From RYN-230 sp036497945 (GTDB taxonomy: Bacteria; Actinomycetota; Actinomycetes; Streptosporangiales; Streptosporangiaceae), in assembly GCA_036497945.1 (NCBI GenBank), contig DASXIN010000062.1, positions 1-64,000 on the forward strand: DNA of 64,000 nt, read 5' to 3'. Made by a program: the position numbers and the translations under genes. The notes below the pieces were generated by a model. The model saw only the letters and a program-made list of their open reading frames with translations. It was not told the origin of the DNA and did not search any database. Numbering within the stretch: the first letter of the stretch is position 1; each line of letters begins with the position of its first letter. This document shows positions 24,819 to 33,024 of this stretch, piece after piece.

Positions 24819-26134
24819 AGGGCACGGTCCCCGGCGGCCAGCACCGCGCCGGCCAGCACGTCGTCCTGGCCCGGCGGCACCGCGCGCAGGTCGAGCAGCA
24901 GCCGGCCGCCCTCGGTCCGGCCGACCACGGCCGGGAACTGCCCGCTGCGCACCGGCTGGCCGGCCCGCAGCGCGGCGGCCAGCCCGGCCGGCAGGCTGAC
25001 CGCGGCGCTGGGCAGCGGCACGCCGGGGGCACCCCCGCCGCCGACCACGGCCGTGCTGACGGCCGGCCGGGCATCCAGCCCGGCCGCGGCCAGCCGGCTG
25101 GCCAGCTGCCGGGCCCGCCGGGCCAGCGACGGCTCGTCCTCGGCCAGCGCCCTGACCAGCGGAACCGGCGGCCCGGTCAGCGTGGCTTCCAGCGCCGCGG
25201 CCGTGGTCTTGTCCACCCGCAGCGCCCGGGCCAGCGGATGCCGGGCCAGCTGGCGGACCAGGGCGGCCTGGCCGAAGATCAGCCCGGCCTGCGGCCCGCC
25301 GAGCAGCTTGTCCCCGCTCGCGGTGACCAGCGCGGCGCCTGCCTGCAGCCACGACCCGGCATCCGGCTCGTCCGGCAGCAGCGGATGCCGGCCCAGCAGG
25401 CCGGACCCGATGTCGGCCAGCACCGGGACCCCCAGCGTGGCCAGTTGGGCCACGCCGACCTGCGCGGTGAAGCCCTCGACCCGGAAGTTCGACGGGTGCA
25501 CCTTGAGCACGAACCCGGTGTCCGGGCCGCAGGCCCGGGCGTAGTCGGCCAGCGCGGTGCGGTTGGTCGTGCCGACCTCGCGGATCCGGGCGCCGGTGGA
25601 CTCCATCAGCTCAGGCAGCCGGAACCCATCGCCGATCTCGATCATCTCGCCCCGGCTGACCACGATCTCCCGCCCCGCGGCCAGCGCGGTCGCCGCCAGC
25701 ACCAGCGCGGCCGCGTTGTTGTTCACCACGTGCACGGCTTCCGCGGCGGGCACCGCGGCGGCCAGTGCGGCCAGCGCGCCGCGGCCGCGGCGGCCCCGGG
25801 TGCCGGCCTCGAGGTCGAATTCCAGGTCGGTGTAGCCGGCCGCGGCCGCCATCGCGGCCACCGCCGCGGCGGACAGCGGGGCCCGGCCGAGGTTGGTGTG
25901 CAGCAGCACCCCGGTGGCGTTCAGCACCGGGAGCAGCGAGGTGGCCGCGCCGGGCAGCCCGGCCACCGCCACGTCAGCCACCGCATCCGGGCTGATCTGC
26001 CCGGACCGGGCCTGCTGCTGGGCGCCGGCCACCGCCTCCTTGACCCGGGCCCGGCCGAGCCGCTCGATCGCGGCGGCCAGCCGCGGATCGGCCAGCACCG
26101 TGTCGGTGCGCGGCACAAAACGGCGGCCATCCAC
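24809..26134 (-). CDS. selA: L-seryl-tRNA(Sec) selenium transferase
   Basis: This PLP enzyme converts Ser-tRNA-Sec to Sec-tRNA-Sec using selenophosphate. It has 441 residues, close to family size. Visible motifs include LNATGVLLHTNLGRAPLS, VVSRGEMIEIGDGFRLP, VHPSNFRVEGF and the PLP-lysine block SGDKLLGGPQAG. The GTG start at 26134 lacks a clear ribosome site. It is the first gene of selA-selB; tRNA-Sec and selD lie 7-9 kb downstream in the window. Confidence 0.94.
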   Translation of the reverse strand: MDGRRFVPRTDTVLADPRLAAAIERLGRARVKEAVAGAQQQARSGQISPDAVADVAVAGLPGAATSLLPVLNATGVLLHTNLGRAPLSAAAVAAMAAAAGYTDLEFDLEAGTRGRRGRGALAALAAAVPAAEAVHVVNNNAAALVLAATALAAGREIVVSRGEMIEIGDGFRLPELMESTGARIREVGTTNRTALADYARACGPDTGFVLKVHPSNFRVEGFTAQVGVAQLATLGVPVLADIGSGLLGRHPLLPDEPDAGSWLQAGAALVTASGDKLLGGPQAGLIFGQAALVRQLARHPLARALRVDKTTAAALEATLTGPPVPLVRALAEDEPSLARRARQLASRLAAAGLDARPAVSTAVVGGGGAPGVPLPSAAVSLPAGLAAALRAGQPVRSGQFPAVVGRTEGGRLLLDLRAVPPGQDDVLAGAVLAAGDRALCR

Positions 26135-26258
26135 GATCGTGACATTACCTGGACCAGGCAGGCCGTTTCGTGGCGCATAACCCGCAGACTCCCGGGTAGC
26201 TGATAGCGGCCCAGGAATTCCCCCTGTGCTTGAGGTTCCTGCCGAAGGAGTGATCGTT

Positions 26259-26855
26259 ATGGCCGGGATACTGCGCGTTCCCCGGAGCCGTGGTGCCCTG
26301 AGCGGACTTGTGCTGGTCCTGCTCGGCCTGTGGGGCGGGCTGATCGCATTTGTCGGACCCTACTTCCATTTCGCCTACACCCCCGGTGTCGCCTGGACCT
26401 ACACCGCCGGGCGGCTCTGGCTGGAGATCCTGCCCGGCGCGGGCACCCTGCTCGGCGGGCTGATCCTGCTGCTGACCCGGGTCCGCCCGGTGGCCATGTT
26501 CGGCGCCTGGCTGGCCGCGGCGAGCGGCGCGTGGTTTGCCGTCGGCCAGGCGCTCACCCCGCTGTGGAACTCCAGTGGCGCGATGGCCGTCGGCACGCCG
26601 ATCGGCACCAGCACGCTGATCCGGGTGCTGGAGGAGATCAGCTACTTCGCCGGTCTCGGTGTGGTCATCGTGTTCGTCGCCGCCCTGTCCATCGGACGGC
26701 TCTCGGTGATCGGCGTCCGCGATGCCCGGATCGCCGAGCGCGAGGTCGTCGTGCCGGACAGCGCGGCGCCCGCCGGTGAGCGGACCGAGCCGGTGCTGCC
26801 CCGGCGCGCGCCGGCCTCTGCGGTAACTAGCGACGGCGGCCCGGCTGACCAGTAA
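26259..26855 (+). CDS. Four-helix membrane protein of unknown function
   Basis: This 198-residue protein has four clear transmembrane helices (about residues 12-35, 55-75, 80-105, 130-155) and a charged C-terminal tail of 45 residues. I do not recognise a domain, but the layout is common for actinobacterial conserved hypothetical proteins. The ATG at 26259 follows GAAGGAG at 8-bp spacing; a GTG at 26226 in the same frame is unlikely. It is divergent from selA, with 124 bp between. Confidence 0.75.
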   Translation: MAGILRVPRSRGALSGLVLVLLGLWGGLIAFVGPYFHFAYTPGVAWTYTAGRLWLEILPGAGTLLGGLILLLTRVRPVAMFGAWLAAASGAWFAVGQALTPLWNSSGAMAVGTPIGTSTLIRVLEEISYFAGLGVVIVFVAALSIGRLSVIGVRDARIAEREVVVPDSAAPAGERTEPVLPRRAPASAVTSDGGPADQ

Positions 26856-26892
26856 GATCCTCTGATCCGGGAATGAGACCGGGCTGGTGCTG

Positions 26893-26910
26893 ACTTCTTT
26901 ATTAAGAAGT
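26893..26910. promoter_or_regulatory. A+T-rich perfect inverted repeat
   Basis: ACTTCTT and AAGAAGT form 7-bp perfect arms around TATT, in a region otherwise rich in G+C, 22 bp upstream of a small gene. It could be an operator or an mRNA hairpin upstream of the ribosome site. No terminator-like T-run follows on the plus strand. Confidence 0.45.
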
Positions 26911-26932
26911 GACCAGCAGGGGGGACGCACGC

Positions 26933-27169
26933 ATGAGCATGACTCCTGCCGCCGAGCTTGCCGCAGCTCGCATCCGGTGGCCGCTGTGGTCGATCCGCCC
27001 GGTCGGCCCGGGCAAGGGAACTGGGTTCACCGCCCGCCGGCACGGGCAGCCCAAGCTCGGGCGGTCCGGGCACGGCGCGTCGAGATTACCTGACGTGTGG
27101 GCGCCGAATCTGAATGTCCTGGAGGACCGGCTCCGCCAATACCGGAAAGTGCGTCCCGTCACGCCCTAG
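26933..27169 (+). CDS. Small basic hypothetical protein
   Basis: This 78-residue basic protein (many Arg, Lys) has no recognised domain, no Cys and no membrane helix. It starts MSMTPAAELAAARIRWP and ends near QYRKVRPVTP. A GGGGGG ribosome site precedes the ATG at 7-bp spacing and an inverted repeat lies upstream, which supports it being real. Its stop overlaps the end of the convergent zinc-ribbon gene by 4 bp. Function unknown. Confidence 0.55.
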   Translation: MSMTPAAELAAARIRWPLWSIRPVGPGKGTGFTARRHGQPKLGRSGHGASRLPDVWAPNLNVLEDRLRQYRKVRPVTP

Positions 27170-27519
27170 CGCGGCCCGCTGCCTAGCGGGTCGCGCTCGG
27201 CGTGCGTGGCCGTGAAGTGCAGCGGGAAGTGCGGGTCGCGGCAGCGGTGGTAACGCAGCGCGCCGCACAGCGGGCAGCTGCGGGCGCGCACCGCGGGATC
27301 CAGGTGCGCCCGGTCGTCGGCGCTCAGCCGGGCCGTGGCAGGCTCGGCCGGGGCGACCCGCTGGGCGAACCTGCGGGCAAGTTCACGCAGGAAACCCTGC
27401 CCACTGGCGTCGCACTGATCACACCGGCAGCCCTGGTACCAGGCCAGGAACGTGCCGTGCGTCGGCGGCGCGGGCGGCAGGTCACGCCAGCGCCCCGGCT
27501 CCCCGGGCGGCTGTGGCAC
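27166..27519 (-). CDS. Small zinc-ribbon-like hypothetical protein
   Basis: This 117-residue protein has two Cys pairs, GCRCDQCD and CPLCGALRYHRC, plus several His, suggesting a structural zinc site. The HGTFLAWYQGCRCDQC pattern is like zinc knuckles in phage and actinobacterial hypothetical proteins. I take the GTG at 27519; the longer frame upstream to 27720 looks non-coding. No ribosome site is obvious. It is convergent with the small gene before it. Confidence 0.5.
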   Translation of the reverse strand: MPQPPGEPGRWRDLPPAPPTHGTFLAWYQGCRCDQCDASGQGFLRELARRFAQRVAPAEPATARLSADDRAHLDPAVRARSCPLCGALRYHRCRDPHFPLHFTATHAERDPLGSGPR

Positions 27520-27761
27520 TCTATGACAGTACCTGCCCCCGGCCGCCCGGCCGGCCGGGCTCAGCGCTAATGGCGGCCGCCCACCAAACTGGGCACCGCC
27601 CGTTAATTGCCGGGATCCGCCCCGTTTGCGGGACTGAGAAATGGCCTGGTAACGGACGAGACACCTGGCCAGGTAAAGCCGGATATTTCCGGGCGCTCGG
27701 CTATCGCCCCGGCCGGCCATGCCAGTTATGATCGCGCGGTGGCCAACCGAGAGGACCCCCG

Positions 27762-29216
27762 ATGACGGAGCAGCCTGCTGCTGTAGCGGGCATCCCGCCC
27801 GCCCCGCCCGCCCGGCTCGAACCCAACGCGATCGGCGTGGCCCAGGACACGGTCATCGGGCTCGCCTCGTCCGCCCCGGCGGCCACGGTGGGCGTCTCGC
27901 TGTTCCTGCTCGCGTCGGCCACCGCCTACGGCAGCGGGCCGATCCTCATCCTCACCGCGATCCCCATGCTGATCATCGCCAACGCCTACCGGCGGCTCAA
28001 CATGTGGAACGCCAACTGTGGCGCCTCCTTCGAGTGGGTCGGCCGGGCCATCAACCCCTACCTCGGCTTCCTCACCGGCTGGCTGATGATCGTGGCCTAC
28101 ATCATCGGCACGGTCGCCGGGGTCGAGGTGCTCGGCCCGTCGGTGCTGGCCGTGTTCGGCAGCAGCTCGGCCAGCTCGTGGGCGTACGTCGGCATCGGCA
28201 CCGCGGTCGTCGTGGTCATGGGGGTCATCGCGATCATCGGGATCAAGATCACCGCGCGCACCCAGGTCGGCCTGGCCCTGGTCGAGTACCTGATCGTGAT
28301 CGGCTTCTCCATCGCGGGCCTGGTCTACGTGCTCGGCCACCACGCCGGCACGGTGCCCATCACCCGCGCCTGGCTGAGCCCGAGCGGCATCGGCGGCAAG
28401 GGCAGCGCGGTGGCCGGCTTCCTGACCGCGGTGTTCATCTACGGCGGCTGGGACGGCACCCTGTACGTCAACGAGGAGGTCAAGCACCGCCGGATCAACC
28501 CGGGCCGGGCCGCCATCATCGCGGTCGCGTTCCTGACCGTCTTCTACACGCTGGCCCAGGTCGGGCTGCAGGGCGTGATCTCGCCGAAGGCGCTGGCCAA
28601 CAACTCGTCCGCCGCGCCGGTCTACATCGCCGGGGTGCTCGGCGGCAGCAGCGGGGCCAAGACCATGGCCCTGGCCATCGCGCTGTCGGTCGTCGCCACC
28701 ACCGGCACCGGGATCGTGCTCACCGCCCGGATCATCTACGGCATGGCCAGCTACCGGGTGCTGCCCCAGTTCCTCAGCAACGTGTCCCGGCGGTTCGCCA
28801 CCCCGGTGGCGGCCAGCGTCATCGTGGGCCTGCTGCTCATCGCCATCACGGCGATCTACCTGCTCACCACCTCGGTGCAGAACGCGTTCGACGACGTGAT
28901 CTCGGTGACCGGGCTGCTGTTCTCGATCTTCTACATCCTGACCGCGCTGGCCATGATCGTTTACTACCGGCGCCGGGTGCTGCGCACCGTGTGGGACACC
29001 ATCGTGCTCGGCGTCCTGCCGCTGGGCGCGGCCGCCTTCCTGGGCTGGGTGCTGACCAAGTCGATCATCGCCGCACCGGGCACGCAGAAGTGGTCGCTGA
29101 TCGGCATCATCGCGCTCGGCCTGGTGCTGATGCTGTCCGCGCGGTTCATTCAGCGCTCGCCGTTCTTCCAGATCGGCCGGGAGAGCGACAGCGGTCAGCC
29201 GGCCAAGCACGCCTGA
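27762..29216 (+). CDS. APC-superfamily amino-acid permease
   Basis: This 484-residue membrane transporter has about twelve helices. Helix 1 contains the unwound Gly motif (SSAPAATVGVSLF), and the YGGWDGTLYVNEEVKHRRINPGRA loop after helix 6 is typical of the amino acid-polyamine-organocation superfamily. A GAGAGGACCCCCG stretch supplies the ribosome site. It is monocistronic and substrate specificity cannot be read; it may import an amino acid or amine. Confidence 0.88.
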   Translation: MTEQPAAVAGIPPAPPARLEPNAIGVAQDTVIGLASSAPAATVGVSLFLLASATAYGSGPILILTAIPMLIIANAYRRLNMWNANCGASFEWVGRAINPYLGFLTGWLMIVAYIIGTVAGVEVLGPSVLAVFGSSSASSWAYVGIGTAVVVVMGVIAIIGIKITARTQVGLALVEYLIVIGFSIAGLVYVLGHHAGTVPITRAWLSPSGIGGKGSAVAGFLTAVFIYGGWDGTLYVNEEVKHRRINPGRAAIIAVAFLTVFYTLAQVGLQGVISPKALANNSSAAPVYIAGVLGGSSGAKTMALAIALSVVATTGTGIVLTARIIYGMASYRVLPQFLSNVSRRFATPVAASVIVGLLLIAITAIYLLTTSVQNAFDDVISVTGLLFSIFYILTALAMIVYYRRRVLRTVWDTIVLGVLPLGAAAFLGWVLTKSIIAAPGTQKWSLIGIIALGLVLMLSARFIQRSPFFQIGRESDSGQPAKHA

Positions 29217-29245
29217 CCGGGCCTAGCAGGCCGCCCAGCGGCGGC

Positions 29246-29273
29246 TTGACAGCCGCGCCACCCGCTGTAATCT
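29246..29273 (+). promoter_or_regulatory. Promoter of GntR-ABC operon (leaderless)
   Basis: A TTGACA -35 box (29246-29251) and TAATCT -10 box (29268-29273) stand 16 bp apart, close to the sigma-A consensus. The expected transcript start, about 7 bp after the -10 box, coincides with the ATG at 29280, so the mRNA is probably leaderless. Confidence 0.72.
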
Positions 29274-29295
29274 TTACCTATGACTATAGATAAAG
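29272..29295. promoter_or_regulatory. GntR operator over the start codon
   Basis: CTTTACCTAT and ATAGATAAAG form 10-bp arms with one mismatch around GACT. The palindrome covers the end of the -10 box, the transcript start and the ATG. YtrA-type GntR regulators bind such AT-rich palindromes at their own promoters, so autorepression is likely. Confidence 0.65.
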
Positions 29296-29759
29296 GGACC
29301 AGCGGCGGTGGACCGTCGCCGATTGAGTTCCGCCTGGACCCTTCCTCGGGGGTGCCGACCTACCTGCAGCTTGTCCAGCAGGTCGAGCACGCGCTGCGGC
29401 TCGGCTACCTCAAGCCGGGTGACCAGCTGCCCCGGGTCAGGGACGTGGTCGCCGGGCTGGCCATCAACCCGAACACGGTGCTCAAGGCCTACCGCGAGCT
29501 GGAGAACAAGGGCCTGGCCGCCGGGCGGCCCGGCCAGGGCACGTTCGTGCAGGCCACGCTCAGCCAGGTCGCGCTGCCGGAGCTGAGCGTGCTGCGCCGC
29601 ACGCTGCTCGGCTGGCTGGCTACCGCCGACAGCTCGGGGCTGGACGAGGACGGGATCGTCGCGCTGTTCACCAGCGCGCTGCGGGATTTCTTTAAGACCC
29701 GGGGCGGCGCCGCCGACCGCCCCGGTGCTGCTGACGGCGGAACGGAGGGCGTCGCATGA
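29280..29759 (+). CDS. GntR-family regulator, YtrA type
   Basis: This 159-residue repressor has an N-terminal winged helix (VPTYLQLVQQVEHALRLGYL, GDQLPRVRDVVAGLAINPNTV, LENKGLAAGRPGQGTFV) and a short C-terminal helical domain, as in the YtrA subfamily that controls ABC exporters. It overlaps the ATPase gene by 4 bp and heads the operon. The operator and leaderless promoter at its start suggest direct feedback control, probably relieved by an envelope-active compound. Confidence 0.9.
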   Translation: MTIDKGTSGGGPSPIEFRLDPSSGVPTYLQLVQQVEHALRLGYLKPGDQLPRVRDVVAGLAINPNTVLKAYRELENKGLAAGRPGQGTFVQATLSQVALPELSVLRRTLLGWLATADSSGLDEDGIVALFTSALRDFFKTRGGAADRPGAADGGTEGVA

Positions 29760-30673
29760 ACGTCATCGAGACCAGCGGCCTGGGCAAGCGGTACGGCAGC
29801 ACCTGGGCGCTGCGCGAGTGCACCCTGGGCCTCCCGGCCGGGCACCTGGCCGCGCTGGTCGGCCCGAACGGCGCGGGCAAGACCACGCTGATGAACATGG
29901 CCGTCGGCCTGGCCGTGCCGACCGCCGGCACCGCCGCCGTGCTGGGCGGCCAGCTCGCCGGGTCGCCGGCCGCGCTGGACGGCATCGCGTTCGTCGCCCA
30001 GGACGCGCCGCTGTACAAGAACCTGTCCGCCGCGGGCATGCTGCACCTGTCCCGCAACCTGAACCGGCGCTTCGACCAGCAGTACGCGCAGGCCCGGCTG
30101 GCCGAGCTCGGCATCCCGCTGGGCAAGAAGGCGGGCAAGCTGTCCGGCGGCCAGCAGGCACAGCTCGCGCTGACCCTGGCGCTGGCCCGGCGGCCCCGGC
30201 TGCTCATCCTGGACGAGCCGCTGGCCATGCTCGACCCGCTGGCCCGGCGGGACTTCATGGCCACCGTGCTGACCGCGATGACCGACCACGGGGTGTCCGT
30301 CCTGCTGTCCTCGCACGCGCTGGCCGAGCTGGAGCGGGTGGCCGATTATCTCATCCTGCTGTCCGGTGGCCAGCTGCAGGTGGCCGGCGAGGTCGATGAC
30401 CTGCTGGCCAGGCACCAGCTACTGACCGGCGCGGCCGCCGAGGCGGACCGGTATGCCGGGCAGCTGGACGTGGTGCAGACCCGGCGCGCCGAAGCCCAGG
30501 CCCACCTGCTGGTCCGCACCAGCGGACGGGGCGGCCCGGTGCCGCCCGGCTGGGAGACGCACCCGGTCAGCCTGGAAGAACTCGTGCTGGCGTACCTGCG
30601 CGCGCCGGGGGCCGCGCAGGTACCCGGCCCGGCACCCGTGCCCAACCCGGAGCCAACGGAGGCGACCCGATGA
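29756..30673 (+). CDS. ABC transporter ATP-binding protein
   Basis: This 305-residue ATPase has Walker A GPNGAGKTT, signature LSGGQQAQLALTLALA and Walker B LILDEPLAMLDPLAR with SSHALAELE. It is regulated with a YtrA-type repressor and followed by a permease overlapping by 4 bp. The C-terminal 80 residues are an accessory region rich in Pro. Role: probably export or removal of an envelope-active compound. Confidence 0.9.
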   Translation: MNVIETSGLGKRYGSTWALRECTLGLPAGHLAALVGPNGAGKTTLMNMAVGLAVPTAGTAAVLGGQLAGSPAALDGIAFVAQDAPLYKNLSAAGMLHLSRNLNRRFDQQYAQARLAELGIPLGKKAGKLSGGQQAQLALTLALARRPRLLILDEPLAMLDPLARRDFMATVLTAMTDHGVSVLLSSHALAELERVADYLILLSGGQLQVAGEVDDLLARHQLLTGAAAEADRYAGQLDVVQTRRAEAQAHLLVRTSGRGGPVPPGWETHPVSLEELVLAYLRAPGAAQVPGPAPVPNPEPTEATR

Positions 30674-31593
30674 CCGCGCTGACCATACCCGCCCAGCCGG
30701 GCCAGGACATCGCGCTGCGGCCGCTGCCGTGGCGCCGGATGGCCTGGGTCACCTGGCGGCAGCACCGGCCCACGCTGATCAGCGTGCCCGCGCTGCTCGG
30801 CGCGGTGGCCGTGTTCCTGCTCATCGCCGGCCTGAAGATCCACCACGACTACGTGGCGCTGACCGCCTGCCATCCGTTCACCTCGCATACCTGCCAGGCC
30901 CTGAACACCAGCTTCAACCGCACCGACTGGACGCTGGCCAACACCATGCTCATCCTGCTGAACCTGGCGCCCGCACTGATCGGGGCGTTCGCCGGCGCCC
31001 CGGTGCTGGCCCGGGAGCTGGAGACCGGCACGTACCGGTACGCCTGGACCCAGGGCTACGGCCGGACCCGGTGGACGATCGCCAAGCTGGTGCTCATCGC
31101 GGTCACCGTCACCGCCGCGGCCGGGGCGTTCAGCCAGGTGTTCGCGTGGTTCTTCCAGCCGTTCCTCAAGCAGGAAGACCTGACCCCGCTGAGCGCGACG
31201 GTGTTCGGCACCCAGGGGGTCGCGTTCGCCGCGTGGACGCTGGCCGCGTTCGCCATCGGCGTGCTGGTCGGCATGTTCCTGCGCCGGATCGTCCCGGCCA
31301 TGGCCGTCACCCTGGGCGTGTACCTCGGGCTCGCGCTGCTGACCTGGCTGTTCCTGCGCAAGCACTACGTGCCGGCCACGGTCACCAGCAACCCCAACGT
31401 CGCCGGTGGCCGGCTCACCCCGAACACCCCGTGGGTAGTCAGCACCTGGCACACCGGCGCCACACAGTGGTGGAGCTACCTGCCAGTCAGCCGGTTCTGG
31501 CCGATGCAGTTCGTCGAGGGCGGCTGGCTGCTCGCGTTCTCGGTGCTGCTCATCGCCGCCACCGTCTGGCTAGTCCGCCACCGCGCCGCCTGA
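30670..31593 (+). CDS. ABC transporter permease
   Basis: This 307-residue membrane subunit has six predicted helices. An external loop between helices 1 and 2 holds two Cys (ACHPFTSHTCQ), which may form a disulfide. The segment PVLARELETGTYRYAWTQGYGR is typical of ABC-2 permeases after helix 2. It overlaps the ATPase by 4 bp and ends the operon. Confidence 0.85.
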   Translation: MTALTIPAQPGQDIALRPLPWRRMAWVTWRQHRPTLISVPALLGAVAVFLLIAGLKIHHDYVALTACHPFTSHTCQALNTSFNRTDWTLANTMLILLNLAPALIGAFAGAPVLARELETGTYRYAWTQGYGRTRWTIAKLVLIAVTVTAAAGAFSQVFAWFFQPFLKQEDLTPLSATVFGTQGVAFAAWTLAAFAIGVLVGMFLRRIVPAMAVTLGVYLGLALLTWLFLRKHYVPATVTSNPNVAGGRLTPNTPWVVSTWHTGATQWWSYLPVSRFWPMQFVEGGWLLAFSVLLIAATVWLVRHRAA

Positions 31594-31725
31594 GCGTCCA
31601 AATACCTTTGCTGGTGCATTTATTGTGGCCACTGAGCGCCCTTGCCAAGCGCCGGGGCCTTCGGTAATGTCCATTAATGCGTCGGTCCAGGGGGGCCAGC
31701 ACGAGTTTCGCGCTAGGGGGCTTTG

Positions 31726-32838
31726 ATGCGCAGATTCATCATGAGTGTGTGCGCAACCACAGTAGTCATTAGCCTATCCATGTTTTCCGCTGCCCTTGCG
31801 TCGGCGTCGGTGGCCGCGCCAGCCGGCAGCTCGCACGGGTCGGTCATCGTCGTACCGCCCGGCCACTCCATCCAGGCAGCGGTCAACCGGGCCCATCCGG
31901 GGACCACGATTCAGCTCAAACGGGGCGTCTATCACCAGGCTGTGCAGATCCGCACCGACGGGATCACGCTGCGCGGCGTAGGCAACTCGCTGAACGGCAC
32001 GGTGCTCAGGCCGCCCGCGATGAAGCCGCACACGCTGTGCACCAGCGTCTTTGGCGTCACCGGGGTGTGCATCCTGGCCAAGAAGGTCAACGCGACCGGG
32101 GTGGTGCTGGTGCCGGTCAGCAACGACACGGTGACCGGCATCTACGTGACCGGATTCCCCGCCAATGGGGTGTTCGGCTACGGCACGAACGGCCTGACGG
32201 TGACCCGGGTCTCCGGGGTCAACGACGGCGATTACGGAATCTCCCGGTTCGAGTCCACGCGAACCCTGTTCGCCAACGACGTCGCGATCGGCAATCACGA
32301 GGCTGGCTTCTATGTCGGCGACTCGCCGGATGCCGACACGGTCGTGCGCAACAACATCGCGATCGGAAACGAATTCGGGATATTTGTCCGGCATGCCAGG
32401 GAAGTGGCGGTATTTCATAATCTGGCCACTAAGAACTGCCAGGGCATCCTGGTGCTCGACGATGGTCAGCCTGGCGGCGCGGGCACTGCCGTGATCGCCA
32501 AGAACGCCATCATCGCCAACAACAAGTTCTGCCCGAAGAACATGGACACCCCGGTCGACATTCAAGGCGGCGGCATCCTGCTGCTCGGTGCGACCAAGAC
32601 CCTGGTGGTCCACAACACGGTGCTCGGCAACAAGGGCAACCAGATCAACTCGGGCGGGATCCGGCTGCTGAGCGCGGCGGCGCTCACCAAGGGGAGCAAC
32701 CCGAACCACGACGCCGTCGTGGCCAACCGGGCCTTCCACAACAAGCCGGCCGACCTGATCTGGGACGGCACCGGGGTCGGTAACACGTTCGTGGCCAACC
32801 ACTGCGGGAAGTCCATTCCGGCAGGGCTCTGCCACTGA
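31726..32838 (+). CDS. Secreted right-handed beta-helix protein
   Basis: This exported protein has 370 residues with a signal peptide (MRRFIMSVCATTVVISL, cleavage near ALASA). The body opens with VVPPGHSIQAAVNRAHPGTTIQLKRGVY, the usual entry to NosD/pectate-lyase-type parallel beta-helices, followed by repeated coils with N ladders (NNIAIGNEFGIFV, KNAIIANNKF, HNTVLGNKGNQ). Such proteins bind or cleave polysaccharides; no catalytic set is clear. G+C is slightly lower than its neighbours. ATG at 31726 follows AGGGGG. Confidence 0.82.
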   Translation: MRRFIMSVCATTVVISLSMFSAALASASVAAPAGSSHGSVIVVPPGHSIQAAVNRAHPGTTIQLKRGVYHQAVQIRTDGITLRGVGNSLNGTVLRPPAMKPHTLCTSVFGVTGVCILAKKVNATGVVLVPVSNDTVTGIYVTGFPANGVFGYGTNGLTVTRVSGVNDGDYGISRFESTRTLFANDVAIGNHEAGFYVGDSPDADTVVRNNIAIGNEFGIFVRHAREVAVFHNLATKNCQGILVLDDGQPGGAGTAVIAKNAIIANNKFCPKNMDTPVDIQGGGILLLGATKTLVVHNTVLGNKGNQINSGGIRLLSAAALTKGSNPNHDAVVANRAFHNKPADLIWDGTGVGNTFVANHCGKSIPAGLCH

Positions 32839-32865
32839 TCACCGCTGAACCTCCTGGACCGGCAT

Positions 32866-32904
32866 GATCCCGCGGGGAAGCCCACTGGGCTTCCCCGCGG
32901 GATC
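32866..32904. terminator. Strong bidirectional terminator hairpin
   Basis: Two perfect 19-bp arms (32866-32884 and 32886-32904) around a single base form a very stable hairpin, starting GATCCCGCGG. It lies between the end of the beta-helix gene on the plus strand and the 3' end of tRNA-Sec on the minus strand, so it can end both transcripts. No U-tract follows, as is usual in actinomycetes. Confidence 0.85.
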
Positions 32905-32918
32905 GGCCTGTCCGGCCC

Positions 32919-33014
32919 TGGCGGAGGCGGACGGGAATCGAACCCGCCAGCGACGCTGCGCGCCGCTCACCGGTTTTGAAGACCGGGGGGGCCACCAGGC
33001 ACCCGGACGCCTCC
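32919..33014 (-). tRNA. selC: Selenocysteine tRNA (anticodon UCA)
   Basis: On the minus strand this folds as an over-long tRNA: acceptor stem GGAGGCG...CGCCTCC, a CCGGT/ACCGG anticodon stem with CTTCAAA loop giving anticodon TCA (complement at 32977-32979), a long variable arm (GAGCGGCGCGCAGCGTCGCT) and a T arm with GGGTTCGATTCCC. The discriminator is G and CCA is encoded. Length 96 nt with CCA, well beyond a normal tRNA, as for tRNA-Sec. It begins 10 bp after the fadD stop. Confidence 0.95.
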
Positions 33015-33024
33015 GCTGCTGACC

